Origin: Dyadobacter sp. 50-39
GTDB taxonomy: Bacteria > Bacteroidota > Bacteroidia > Cytophagales > Spirosomataceae
DNA length: 64,000 bases
Direction: 5' to 3'
Assembly: GCA_001898145.1 (NCBI GenBank)
Contig: MKSR01000047.1
Span: forward strand, 434,001 to 498,000
In this document: positions 16,854-26,900 of the stretch, one piece after another
Layout: every line of letters starts with the position of its first letter
Position numbering within the stretch: position 1 is the first letter of the stretch
The notes under the pieces: model-generated
Database searches by the model: none
Told to the model about the DNA's origin: nothing
What the model saw: the letters and a program-made list of their open reading frames with translations, nothing else
Made by a program: the position numbers and the translations under genes

Positions 16854-17408
16854 ATGAATAAAATTTTAACCGACGAACAGCTGATAGTACAGCTCCGCGA
16901 AGGCAACAAGCGTGCTTTCGAGGAAATCTACGACCGGTACTGGTACAAGCTGTTCTGCATTGCCTATCATCAGGTAGGGTCGCGGGAGGAGTCGGAGGAA
17001 CTGGTGCACGACATATATGAAAGCCTTTGGAACAATCGGCAGAAGACAGAGATCCGCAGCCTGAGTACTTACCTGGTGATCGCGATGAAGTATCGGATCA
17101 CCAATTTTATCAAATCGCAGATCACCTGGCGCCGGTATCAGGAGTATCTAATCCTGAATAAGATACAAGAGACGTATTCGGCCGACGAGATCGTGCAGTT
17201 CTCGGACCTTTCGCGCGCTGTGGACGAGGTGATGCGCAAGCTGCCGGAAAAAACGAGCCGCGTATTCCAGTTAAGCCGTTTCGAAAACCGGCCTGTAAAA
17301 GAAATCGCCGACGAACTTAATATCTCCGAAAAAGCCGTCGAATACCACATTACCAAATCACTGAAAGCATTAAGAGAAAATCTCTGGATGTATTATTCCA
17401 GCAACTAA
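16854..17408 (+). CDS. ECF (extracytoplasmic function) RNA polymerase sigma-70 factor
   Basis: The 184-residue protein has sigma region 2 (NKRAFEEIYDRYWYKLFCIAYH to ESEELVHDIYESLW) and region 4 with a helix-turn-helix (NRPVKEIADELNISEKAVEYHITKSLKAL), with no region 1 or 3. This is the Bacteroidota ECF type that partners with FecR. The FecR gene begins 22 bases downstream and an STN-containing SusC follows. In the FecIRA paradigm, ligand binding at the outer membrane is relayed through FecR to this sigma, which then transcribes the susC operon. Confidence 0.92.
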   Translation: MNKILTDEQLIVQLREGNKRAFEEIYDRYWYKLFCIAYHQVGSREESEELVHDIYESLWNNRQKTEIRSLSTYLVIAMKYRITNFIKSQITWRRYQEYLILNKIQETYSADEIVQFSDLSRAVDEVMRKLPEKTSRVFQLSRFENRPVKEIADELNISEKAVEYHITKSLKALRENLWMYYSSN

Positions 17409-17430
17409 AACCTATACACGCCTCCGCAAA

Positions 17431-18426
17431 ATGACGCATGAGAATTACGAGAAACTGATGGAGAAATACATCGCCGGCGAAACCACGTCGGAGGAGGATC
17501 TGCGGATGGAACAATACCTGCACGACAACCCAATGGATGACTCGGAGGTGCTGTTGTCCGAAAAGCAGGAAATCGGTGGTCGCATAAGGCAAAAGCTATT
17601 GGCGGCCACCACAAGAAAGCCGGTCAAAATAGGATGGTGGGCTGCCGCTGCCGCGTCAGTGGCTTTGCTGGCAGCGCTTTTCTGGTACAGCGCTCCAAAG
17701 CAATCCGACTATTTACCGGCATTTAGTTCGATCTGGCCAAAGGCCGACGGGAGTTTCGCAGTGAGCAATACCTCGCATAAACCTCAGCGGCTCACTTTGG
17801 AGGACGGCAGTGTGGTAATCCTGCAACCCAATAGCCGGATCAGTTACCCGGAGCATTTCGGCGAGCGCAAAAGAACCGTTTATCTGCATGGCGAAGCTTT
17901 TTTTCAAGTAAAAAGAGATGTGACGAAGCCATTTATCGTATCAACCGGAAATTTGGCTACCCAGGTGCTCGGGACAAGTTTTAATGTGAAATCCTATGAC
18001 GGCGCCGGTTCGATCGAGGTACAGGTAGCTACCGGGCGTGTTTCTGTTTATGAGACTTCCGACAGCAAGACAGCCAGCAAAAACGGGTTTATACTAACCC
18101 CTAACCAAAAGGTGGTGTTTGACAAGGAATCCCGGAAAATGGAATTGGGAATTGTGAAAAATCCGGCAGTGGTGAAGCCGGCTGCGTCTGCCACGTCGTT
18201 TGAATTTGCTGAAACGCCGGCAAACGATGTACTGGCACTACTTGAAAAGACTTACGGGATTGACATCGTTGTGGAGGGCGATGTACTGCGGAATTGCCTT
18301 TTTACCGGTGACCTGAATGAACTGCCCATGTTTGACCAGCTCGACCTGATCTGCAAGGCAGTGAATGTGGAATATGAGCGCCGTGGCGCTTCGCTCTTTG
18401 TCTCGGGCGAAGGCTGTCGCAATTGA
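17431..18426 (+). CDS. FecR-family anti-sigma factor
   Basis: The 331-residue protein has a cytoplasmic N-terminal part of about 65 residues (contains EKYIAGETTSEEDLRMEQYL), one membrane helix near residues 69-88 (WWAAAAASVALLAALFWY), then a periplasmic FecR domain (RLTLEDGSVVILQPNSRISYP to GEAFFQVKRD and TQVLGTSFNVKSY) and a C-terminal DUF4974-type domain (FEFAETPANDVLALLEKTYGIDI). It should hold the sigma encoded just upstream until signalled by the STN domain of the SusC encoded downstream. Confidence 0.92.
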   Translation: MTHENYEKLMEKYIAGETTSEEDLRMEQYLHDNPMDDSEVLLSEKQEIGGRIRQKLLAATTRKPVKIGWWAAAAASVALLAALFWYSAPKQSDYLPAFSSIWPKADGSFAVSNTSHKPQRLTLEDGSVVILQPNSRISYPEHFGERKRTVYLHGEAFFQVKRDVTKPFIVSTGNLATQVLGTSFNVKSYDGAGSIEVQVATGRVSVYETSDSKTASKNGFILTPNQKVVFDKESRKMELGIVKNPAVVKPAASATSFEFAETPANDVLALLEKTYGIDIVVEGDVLRNCLFTGDLNELPMFDQLDLICKAVNVEYERRGASLFVSGEGCRN

Positions 18427-18556
18427 TGAAAGTAAGCACGATAAGTTTTATAAAATGCCGGCCATGCGCTAACATGTCCGGCCACTTTGATACCCTTCCT
18501 GGCAGAAGGATACAGTTTGTTTTTGAGTTGTTCAATTCACAAAAACCTTTAAAATT

Positions 18557-21500
18557 ATGCATAAAAAAATACCCTACAAAAGGGTTGTTTACAAAGTCAT
18601 GAGCGCTACCGCTAAACAACTTTTGCTTGCTTTGATATGCTGCGGGATTTCCATGGCGCATGGCGTTTATAGCCAGGAGTTGCTCAACAAGGAGATTTCG
18701 CTGAAAGTCGAGTCTTTGGAAATCCGCCAGGTATTGCGCCAGATCGAGCGGCAGGCCGACGTCAAGTTTATATACAGCTCGGGCAGCCTTTCCGGCAGAA
18801 GCACGGTTGCCGCCAAACAACTACAGGGCTCACTGAACCGCGTGCTTGATCAACTCCTTACACCCCTGAACGTATCCTACGAGGTGGTTGGCAATTCCAG
18901 AATCCTGCTAAGAAAAAAGGGCGACCCGCAAACCGCAGCACCTTTTAGCGCGGGGAATGCGGGAACCATGGCCGACAGGACCATCACCGGGAAAGTCGTT
19001 GACGAGAAAGGCGACGGCCTTCCGGGCGTGAACATTCTCATTGTCGGAAGCCAGCAAGGCACTACGTCGGATCAGAACGGCCAGTATCAGCTTATCGTGC
19101 CCGACAACGGCGCAACACTGCGTTTTTCTTTTATCGGTTACGTAAGCCAGGATGCCGTCGTTTCCAGCGGTTCTGTCATTAATATCACAATGGCCCCGGA
19201 TGTGAGCGCCTTGAAAGAAGTGGTGGTGGTAGGCTACGGTACCCAGGAGAAAAAGGATGTGACAGGTGCGGTATCTTCGGTGAAGGGTTCTGATTTCCAG
19301 AATCTTCCGTCGGGAGGTGCCCAGCAGGCATTGCAGGGGAGGGCCGCAGGCGTGAACGTCATCCGTAATGGCGGCGCGCCCGGCGACGCCGGTACGATAC
19401 AGATCCGCGGGTTCGGAACCGTAAACAATGCTGATCCGCTCGTTGTCATTGACGGCGTACCTGCCGGGTCTATGAACGATGTGAACCCGAATGACATCGA
19501 GTCTATCGAAATCCTCAAAGATGCTTCCGCGTCGGCTATTTACGGGACGCGTGCAGCCAACGGGGTGGTGATTATCACAACTAAACGCGGGACTTTCGAT
19601 CACCCGATTGCTGTGACGGTCAATGGATATGCGGGCATCAGCAACCGGATCAAGACATTGGATATGCTGCAAGCACCGGACCTGGCCGCATTGAAACGGG
19701 AGGCATACAAAAACGATGGCTTGCCCGTGCCGGCCATATGGGAAGACGCCCAATACCAAACCCAGAAAACAAACTGGCAGGATGCGCTGCTCAAGCAAGG
19801 CGTCACCCAGAACTACGATGCCGCCATTCGCGGCGGTGGAAAGTATTCATCGTTCTCTATTTCAGGTGGTTACTACAATGAAAAGGGTATTATAGGAAAG
19901 TCCTACTATAAAAGATATACGTTCCGTGTCAACTCGGACCACAAAATCGGGTCGAGACTGAAAATAGGGCAGAACCTGCAATTTACGAACACGCACAACA
20001 CAGCGCCGAACACCACTTCCTCGCAGACCGGTTTGCTTTGGAGTGCGATCCGTTTCCATCCCGGCCTGCCGATCCGTAACGCCGACGGCTCTTACAGCTC
20101 TACCAAAGGAATCGGCGCGTTCGGGGATATCAATAACCCCATATTCACTGTCGACACGCAGGATCAGAACAATATCCGGAACCGCATACTGGGCAGCCTT
20201 ACCGGCGAACTGGAACTACTGAAAGGCCTGAAACTGCGGGCAAACCTGGCCATGGACGCTACGTTCTCGGAAAGCAACACTTTTGAGGTAAAAATCAATG
20301 ATCAGTTCCGTACCAATTCCTATAACCAGCTAGACCTCACCCATGGTAAGTATTGGTCGTTCTTGCAGGAATATTTTCTTTCTTACGATAAGAAATTCGG
20401 TGCGCACAACCTAAGCCTGGTTGGCGGGTATACCTCGCAGACATTCAACAGCATTTCTTCCAGACAACGCGGCCGCGATTTTGCGAGCGAGGACCCGACC
20501 TTGCGTTACCTTCAATATGCAGGTACGATCGTATCGGTGGCGGGCGAGGACGGAAACCGAAGCTATGATGCGCTCGCTTCGTGGTTCGGGCGCGCGAACT
20601 ATTCGCTCTTGGACCGCTATTTGCTCACGGCCACATTCCGCGCTGATGGGTCTTCCAAATTTGCGCCAGGTAACCGCTGGGGCTATTTCCCTGCATTCTC
20701 GCTAGGCTGGCGGCTTTCGGAAGAGGATTTCTTTAAAAATGCGTTGCCTGTATTCAGCAATTTCAAGCTGACAGGCGGCTGGGGACAGTTAGGTAACCAG
20801 AATGTAAATTCACTGCAATACCTGGCATTGATCAACTCTTCCTACCGTTACGCACTAGGCTCGGGTGGCATACAAAACCCGATTTCAGGTGCCGCGCAAA
20901 GCCGATTGGCTAACCTGCAAATCGGCTGGGAAACGGCGGAAATGAGCAACTTCGGCGTAGAAGCGGGGCTTTGGAAAAATGCATTATACCTTTCGGTTAA
21001 CTATTTTATCAAAGACACGAAGAAAATGCTGCTCGCTCCGCCATCGGTCGGAACGATCGGTACATCCATTATTCCCGATCAGAACATCGGTCAGTTGCGT
21101 AACAGGGGCGTGGAGATCGAAGCATCATACCGTCATTCCTTCGGCGATCTCACATTTAATGTAAGCGGGAATGCTACTTTGATCAAAAACCGCATTACCC
21201 AGCTTGCCACGCCGGGAGGCTTCCTTGCCTCGCAGCTTTACGGCCGCGGCCAGCAAGAGATCGTGCGCACGTACGAGAACAATCCCTATGGCACTTTTTA
21301 CGGATATAAGACCGACGGGCTGTACCAAAGCCAGGGTGAAATCGATGCAGATCCCAACATTGCCAATGACTCACGCAAAACCAATGGGCAGATTCACCCG
21401 GGAGATGTTCGATTCGTCGATCTGAATGGCGACGGAATTGTCGACGACAAAGACAGGACCATTCTCGGAAGCCCGCAGCCCAAGATCAACTACGGTCTCA

Positions 21501-21994
21501 ATGCCGGCTTGAACTACAAAGGTTTTGATTTTAATCTGTTCTTTGTGGGTGTGGGTGGCGTGAAGATTTTTAATGCTGACCGCATGCAGGGACTTGATGC
21601 GAGCTATTCGTTTAACCTTTATCGGGAGGCCAGTGACCGCTGGAATGGAGCGGGTACCAGCAACACCGTGCCACGCATGAGCATCGACAACCCGAACCGC
21701 AACTTCCGCCCTTCCGACTTGTTTATCGAGAAAGGGGATTTTTTCCGCCTGAAAAACTTCACACTAGGTTACAGCATTCCAAAAGCGGTGATCGAGAAGG
21801 TGAAACTGACGCAGGCCAGAATTTACATTACCGGTCAGAATGTGTTTACGATCACGAAATATACCGGCCTGAACCCGGAGTTGGGTTATGTAGGCGGTGA
21901 TAAGGCGGCAGGGTTGTACAACCAGCTGAATGTGGACTACGCGCAATACCCGCAGGCCCGTACCTGGACCATCGGAGCAACCCTGTCATTCTAA
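18557..21994 (+). CDS. SusC/RagA-type TonB-dependent transporter with STN signalling domain
   Basis: The 1145-residue outer-membrane protein has a long signal sequence (about residues 1-40). An STN domain (about 48-122, ISLKVESLEIRQVLRQIERQ) is followed by a carboxypeptidase-regulatory-like domain (about 143-225) and the SusC signature VVVVGYGTQEKKDVTG. The plug domain includes LQGRAAGVNVI and YGTRAANGVVIITTKRG, and the beta-barrel ends in an aromatic strand (ARTWTIGATLSF). SusC imports oligomeric ligands together with the SusD lipoprotein encoded 39 bases downstream. The STN domain marks it as a transducer that talks to FecR. No carbohydrate enzyme is adjacent, so the ligand remains unknown. 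Confidence 0.95.
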   Translation: MHKKIPYKRVVYKVMSATAKQLLLALICCGISMAHGVYSQELLNKEISLKVESLEIRQVLRQIERQADVKFIYSSGSLSGRSTVAAKQLQGSLNRVLDQLLTPLNVSYEVVGNSRILLRKKGDPQTAAPFSAGNAGTMADRTITGKVVDEKGDGLPGVNILIVGSQQGTTSDQNGQYQLIVPDNGATLRFSFIGYVSQDAVVSSGSVINITMAPDVSALKEVVVVGYGTQEKKDVTGAVSSVKGSDFQNLPSGGAQQALQGRAAGVNVIRNGGAPGDAGTIQIRGFGTVNNADPLVVIDGVPAGSMNDVNPNDIESIEILKDASASAIYGTRAANGVVIITTKRGTFDHPIAVTVNGYAGISNRIKTLDMLQAPDLAALKREAYKNDGLPVPAIWEDAQYQTQKTNWQDALLKQGVTQNYDAAIRGGGKYSSFSISGGYYNEKGIIGKSYYKRYTFRVNSDHKIGSRLKIGQNLQFTNTHNTAPNTTSSQTGLLWSAIRFHPGLPIRNADGSYSSTKGIGAFGDINNPIFTVDTQDQNNIRNRILGSLTGELELLKGLKLRANLAMDATFSESNTFEVKINDQFRTNSYNQLDLTHGKYWSFLQEYFLSYDKKFGAHNLSLVGGYTSQTFNSISSRQRGRDFASEDPTLRYLQYAGTIVSVAGEDGNRSYDALASWFGRANYSLLDRYLLTATFRADGSSKFAPGNRWGYFPAFSLGWRLSEEDFFKNALPVFSNFKLTGGWGQLGNQNVNSLQYLALINSSYRYALGSGGIQNPISGAAQSRLANLQIGWETAEMSNFGVEAGLWKNALYLSVNYFIKDTKKMLLAPPSVGTIGTSIIPDQNIGQLRNRGVEIEASYRHSFGDLTFNVSGNATLIKNRITQLATPGGFLASQLYGRGQQEIVRTYENNPYGTFYGYKTDGLYQSQGEIDADPNIANDSRKTNGQIHPGDVRFVDLNGDGIVDDKDRTILGSPQPKINYGLNAGLNYKGFDFNLFFVGVGGVKIFNADRMQGLDASYSFNLYREASDRWNGAGTSNTVPRMSIDNPNRNFRPSDLFIEKGDFFRLKNFTLGYSIPKAVIEKVKLTQARIYITGQNVFTITKYTGLNPELGYVGGDKAAGLYNQLNVDYAQYPQARTWTIGATLSF

Positions 21995-22033
21995 ACAAAT
22001 CCGGATCGAAAGTATTTCAAAAGAACACCCGAT

Positions 22034-23476
22034 ATGAAAAAAATATATGTATTGGCCGGATGGCTTTTCCTGATGGCCGTAAGCAGCTGTAACGACGACC
22101 TGCTGGAAAGCACGCCCTACGGGCAGGTAACCTCCCAGCAGTTTTGGCGCAACGGCGATGATGTGGTGGCCGCCACCAACGCCATCTACGCACCGTTGTT
22201 GAACGAGGATGGTTTCGCGCACACCGAATATACCTTCGACAACTGCTCCGACGACATGAACCGTGCCGGCGACCATTCCGATGAGACTTCCCTGGAAATG
22301 TTCACTTTCGATGCGGCCAACTCTCACATCCTGGCGACCTGGTCAACCAAGTACGAGGTAATCTCACGAGCCAACGCCGTGCTGATCAATGCGCCGAAAG
22401 TGACCATGGATGAGGCGTTGCGCAATCGCAGCATGGGTGAGGCATACTTCCTGAGAGGATTTGTCTATTGGCGCCTTTCTCTGATTTATGGCGAAGTCCC
22501 CATTATTCTCGAAGACGACGCCCTGAATAACAACTACAACAAACCCAAAGCCACTCTTGCCGAAGTTCGGGCACAAGCCGAATCGGATTTCCAGAAGGCG
22601 GCGGCCCTGCTGCCTGTGAGCTACGCCGATGCAGATGCCGGTCGGGTAACGCAAGGCTCTGCGAATGGCTTTCTTACAAAACTGTATGTTTACCAGGAGA
22701 ATTGGGCGAAAGCGATCGAAGCCGGGCAGAAAGTGATCGGTAATGCGGCCTACAAGCTGGCAGGCAGTTATGACGATAATTTCCAGCTTACTACCGAGAA
22801 CAATCCGGAAATCCTCTTCTCGCTGCAATATGAAACCGGCTGGACAACCGATAACTCGCCCACCTTTTACCACACTCCACAGGCATTTGGCGGCTGGGGC
22901 TTCCATGAGCCAATTGAAGACCTGGTGCAGGAGTTCGAAAAAGGGGACCCGCGCCGCTCATACTCGATTTACAGTCCGGGCGACAAGGTGCAGCGGGGAT
23001 CGGCCGGAACCACGACTTTCGCAGCCAATATGACCCGCGTAACAGGGTACTCGTTCCGCAAATACACCAGTTTTACCGACGCCGGCGACATGAGTCAGAG
23101 CCTGAATGCGCCTTTCCTGCGCTCGGCAGATGTGTATCTGCTTGTGGCAGAAGCGAAAATCCGTTCGGGACAAAGCGGCGACACCGAGCTCAATGCAGTG
23201 CGTAAACGTGCCGGACTGACAGCTAAAACGGCCGCTAAAATGGCCGACATCATGCACGAGCGCCGTGTGGAGCTGGCAGGTGAAAACGAGCGCCATCAGG
23301 ACCTGATGCGCTGGGATAAGGCTGGCCTGATAGACATCTCCGCCCACTATAAAATTGCCCGTGGGCCATTCAAGCCAAGCCGCAATTTTATCAAGCCCAA
23401 GCATTACTATTTCCCGTTGCCGCAGCGTGAAGTGGATTTGAGTAACGGGGTTTTAAAGCAGAATTCAAATTACTGA
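22034..23476 (+). CDS. SusD/RagB family nutrient-binding outer-membrane lipoprotein
   Basis: The 480-residue protein has a lipoprotein leader (LMAVSSC, cysteine near residue 20). The SusD N-terminal signature SQQFWRNGDDVVAATNAIYAPL, tetratricopeptide-like helices in the middle, and the C-terminal region (FLRSADVYLLVAEAKIRSGQ, LNAVRKRAGL and RRVELAGENERHQDLMRWDKAG) are all present. SusD proteins form the lid over the SusC pore and capture the ligand. It lies between susC and a small lipoprotein gene (5 bases further) in the same operon. Confidence 0.95.
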   Translation: MKKIYVLAGWLFLMAVSSCNDDLLESTPYGQVTSQQFWRNGDDVVAATNAIYAPLLNEDGFAHTEYTFDNCSDDMNRAGDHSDETSLEMFTFDAANSHILATWSTKYEVISRANAVLINAPKVTMDEALRNRSMGEAYFLRGFVYWRLSLIYGEVPIILEDDALNNNYNKPKATLAEVRAQAESDFQKAAALLPVSYADADAGRVTQGSANGFLTKLYVYQENWAKAIEAGQKVIGNAAYKLAGSYDDNFQLTTENNPEILFSLQYETGWTTDNSPTFYHTPQAFGGWGFHEPIEDLVQEFEKGDPRRSYSIYSPGDKVQRGSAGTTTFAANMTRVTGYSFRKYTSFTDAGDMSQSLNAPFLRSADVYLLVAEAKIRSGQSGDTELNAVRKRAGLTAKTAAKMADIMHERRVELAGENERHQDLMRWDKAGLIDISAHYKIARGPFKPSRNFIKPKHYYFPLPQREVDLSNGVLKQNSNY

Positions 23477-23481
23477 TAGCA

Positions 23482-23958
23482 ATGACCCATTCACAAAAGA
23501 TGCTGCTTGTCGTTCTTTTGGCTTCCGGCCTCGCAAGTTGTAATCTTTCGTCCAGCACGCATGCGCTGGAAGGAACCTGGCGTACCGACTCGATCCGCAA
23601 CTTTGTGAATGGGTTCAGTTTTACCAATAATACCTTCGATGAGCATTGGTCGACTTTCGAATATGGTACTGACGGCGTGATGACAGAACGGAAAAAGGAG
23701 AAGTTCAGAAAATACCGCTACCTGTTGCCCTCCGCCGATTCGCTGGTCTACACCGATTCGACCGGCCATCGCCTAAGCAGTTTCAGGATTGTAAAGCTTA
23801 CCAACGAGCAGCTGATATTGAAGAAGGCACAAAAGCCCTATCTTCCAGGCAAAAACCAGGAGCTGTATGAGGTCCGGTTTTTCTCCAAAATTCGTGCGGC
23901 AGGCGCCCCTGCGGCAGGCGAATCTGCGGCAGGCGACCCTGCGGCAGGATTGCAATAA
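23482..23958 (+). CDS. Small lipoprotein of the SusCD operon with a C-terminal Ala/Gly repeat
   Basis: The 158-residue protein has a lipobox (ASGLASC, cysteine at residue 20). A short beta-rich domain follows (LEGTWRTDSIRNFVNGFSF to RLSSFRIVKLTNEQLILKKAQ) that resembles lipocalin-like domains of Bacteroidota, but I cannot assign a family with confidence. The last 20 residues are a tandem repeat, AAGxP-like, encoded by 15-base units (23895-23954). The gene begins 5 bases after susD and is followed 11 bases later by the VCBS gene, so it is clearly part of the operon. Function unknown. Confidence 0.75.
   Translation: MTHSQKMLLVVLLASGLASCNLSSSTHALEGTWRTDSIRNFVNGFSFTNNTFDEHWSTFEYGTDGVMTERKKEKFRKYRYLLPSADSLVYTDSTGHRLSSFRIVKLTNEQLILKKAQKPYLPGKNQELYEVRFFSKIRAAGAPAAGESAAGDPAAGLQ
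23895..23954 (+). repeat. In-frame 15-bp tandem repeat at the end of the lipoprotein gene
   Basis: Three units start TGCGGCAGGCG, with four changing bases, at 23895, 23910 and 23925. A fourth, diverged unit runs to 23954. Each unit adds five residues, so copy-number change keeps the frame. Confidence 0.85.
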
Positions 23959-23969
23959 TTGTATTTGCC

Positions 23970-26900
23970 ATGACCCGCCCACTCACCCTGTTTCTCTGCA
24001 TTGCCTGGCTCGCAAGTGCATGTACATCTAAGAAGGAAAGCAAAAAGCTGTTTGAACTGCTCCCATCCGGGCAGACGGGTGTCCATTTCATCAACCGGCT
24101 TCACGAGGATGACCAGCTTAACATCCTGACCTACGAATATTTTTATAATGGCGGCGGGGTAGGGGCCGGCGACGTCAATAACGATGGGCTTACCGACTTG
24201 TTCTTTACAGGTAATATGAGTGAGAGCAAGCTTTATATCAATCAAAGCAAAGATCAGAAAATTCAATTTGAGGATATTACCACGCAATCCGGCATTCATA
24301 TTCCCGGGGGCTGGGCAAGGGGCGTAGCCATGGTGGATATCAATGCGGACGGCTTCCTGGATATTTATGTCTGCCGGGCAGGTCCCGCACAGGCTGGTGC
24401 GCTGCCGAACCTGCTTTTTATCAATCAGAAAAACAACACCTTTAAAGAGCAAGCGAAGGCCTACGGGCTTGATTTCAGCGGCAACACCACCCAGGCTGCA
24501 TTCTTCGATTATGACCACGACGGCGACCTGGATGCCTACCTGGTTACGAATGTGATGAACATGCGGGGGCCGAACAACATCAGGCCGAAAGTCAGCGACG
24601 GCACTTCCCCCAACGCCGACAGGCTTTTCCGCAATAATGGAAACGGCACATTTACAGACGTTTCCCAGGCAGCAGGCATTCTCGAAGAAGGCTACGGCTT
24701 AGGTATTGCTGTCACCGACGTCAATCGCGATGGCTGGCCGGATGTTTACATTTCAAACGATTATGTTTCAAATGATTTGCTCTATATCAACCAGCAGGAC
24801 GGCACATTCAGAAACGAAATCGCTTCCTATTTCAAGCACCAGAGCTACTCGGCGATGGGAAATGATGCGGCCGATATAGATAATGACGGGTTGGTCGATT
24901 TTATCACTGTGGATATGCTGCCGGAAGACCCGGTCCGCCGTAAAAATATGTTTGGCCTGATGAATTACGACCGGCATTTGTCGGAGCTGCGGATGGGGTA
25001 TGAACCCCAGTTTATGCGGAATACCTTGCAGCACAACGAAGGCGCTGCGCCGGGCATAAATCATCCCATTTTTAGCGAAATAGGCCGGTACTCGGGCGTG
25101 GAGGCCACCGATTGGAGCTGGGGAGCGCTGTTCGCTGATTATGACAATGATGGTTTTCGCGACTTGATGATCACTAACGGCTACCCGAAAGACATCACAA
25201 ACAGGGATTTTGTCATTTACCGCATGGCCGAGTATGAAATGCTGGTGCGGACTGGCCAGGGTGATAACCGGCGGCTGGCCGAGGCATTAAAAAAGGTGGA
25301 GGGAGCCCACGTACCCAACTACCTTTTTGCCAATAATCGTGACCTTACTTTCGCCAACAAATCAGCGGAATGGGGCTTTGATATTCCCTCGTTTTCCAAT
25401 GGTGCAGTCTATGCTGATTTTGATAACGACGGCGACCTGGATATTGCAATGAACAACATTGACCGGGAGGCTTTTTTATATGAAAACCACTCCGAGCAAA
25501 CGCCGGAACAACGATCGCTGACTGTAAACCTGAAAGGTCCCGCGGCAAACCGCGATGGTTTCGGCGCAAAAATCTGGCTTTGGACAGCCCATGGCAAACA
25601 ATATGCCGAGCATTCGCCTTACAGGGGTTACCAATCGACGACCGAACCACGGCGCGAGCACTTCGGCCTGGGTAATTCGGCGCAGATAGACAGCCTGGTA
25701 GTCCTGTGGCCCGATGCCCGCATGCAGGTTTTGAGCAATGTGCAACTGGGAAAGGTCCTGGATCTGGATTATGCAACGGCTCGGGCCGGCAACGGTGGCG
25801 CTCATCAAGGCTACCCGGATAGAATGGATGATGCGCCATTATTTACAGGGATAATGGGGAACGGGATCGACTTCAAGCACAAAGACGAGTTGTACATCGA
25901 TTTTAAAATACAGCCTCTGTTACCTCATTTGTTGTCGCAAAACGGCCCCGGTATTGCAGTAGCGGACGTGAATGGGGACGGGCTCGACGATTTCTACATT
26001 GGAGGCGCATTCAATCAGTCGGGGCGTGTTTTTGTTCAGGGCAGCCGGCAGCAGTTCAGTGCCAGGGAATTGGTCCAGGGGGAGAAGTACGAGGAGGATA
26101 TGGGTAGCCTGTTTTTTGACGCGGACGGGGACGGTGATACGGATTTGTATGTCGTGAGCGGCAGTAATGAATTCGAAGCAGGTTCGAAATACTACCAGGA
26201 CAGGTTATACGTCAATGATGGAAAAGGCCACTTCACTAAAAGCGCAAATGCATTGCCTGCACTTTCGGGCAGCGGCTCTTCTGTGAATGCCGCCGACTTC
26301 GACCGTGATGGCGACCTTGACCTTTTCGTGGGAGGCCGGCTATCTCCGGGCGCCTATCCAATGCCGGGTGAGAGTTATCTGCTGCGAAACGACGGGGGAA
26401 GGTTTGTAGATGTAACGCAGCAAGTTTGCCCGGAAATCAGGAATGCAGGTATGGTTACGACCGTGCTGTGGACAGACTTCGACCAGGACGGCTGGACGGA
26501 CCTGATCATCGCCGGCGAGTGGATGCCCATTGTTTTTTATAAGAATAATAACGGCAAGCTGGTAAATGTGAGCGGCCAGACCGGCTTGAAAAACACCACC
26601 GGCTGGTGGAACAGCATCGTTTCCGGAGACTTCGATGAGGACGGCGACACCGATTATGTGCTGGGTAATGTGGGTCTGAACAGCGAAGGAAAGCCTTCCA
26701 ATGAAAAGCCTGTGACGCTGCTGGCCAAGGACTTTGACAAAAGCGGAACAATGGACCCGGTGATCACCAGGTATATTAGTAACGACCTTTACCCCATCCA
26801 CCCGCGTGATGAGATGACAAGTCAGATGAATTTTCTCAAAAAGCGATTCATCTATTACGCAGATTATTCCAAAGCGAAGATTACCGATGTTTTCAAATCC

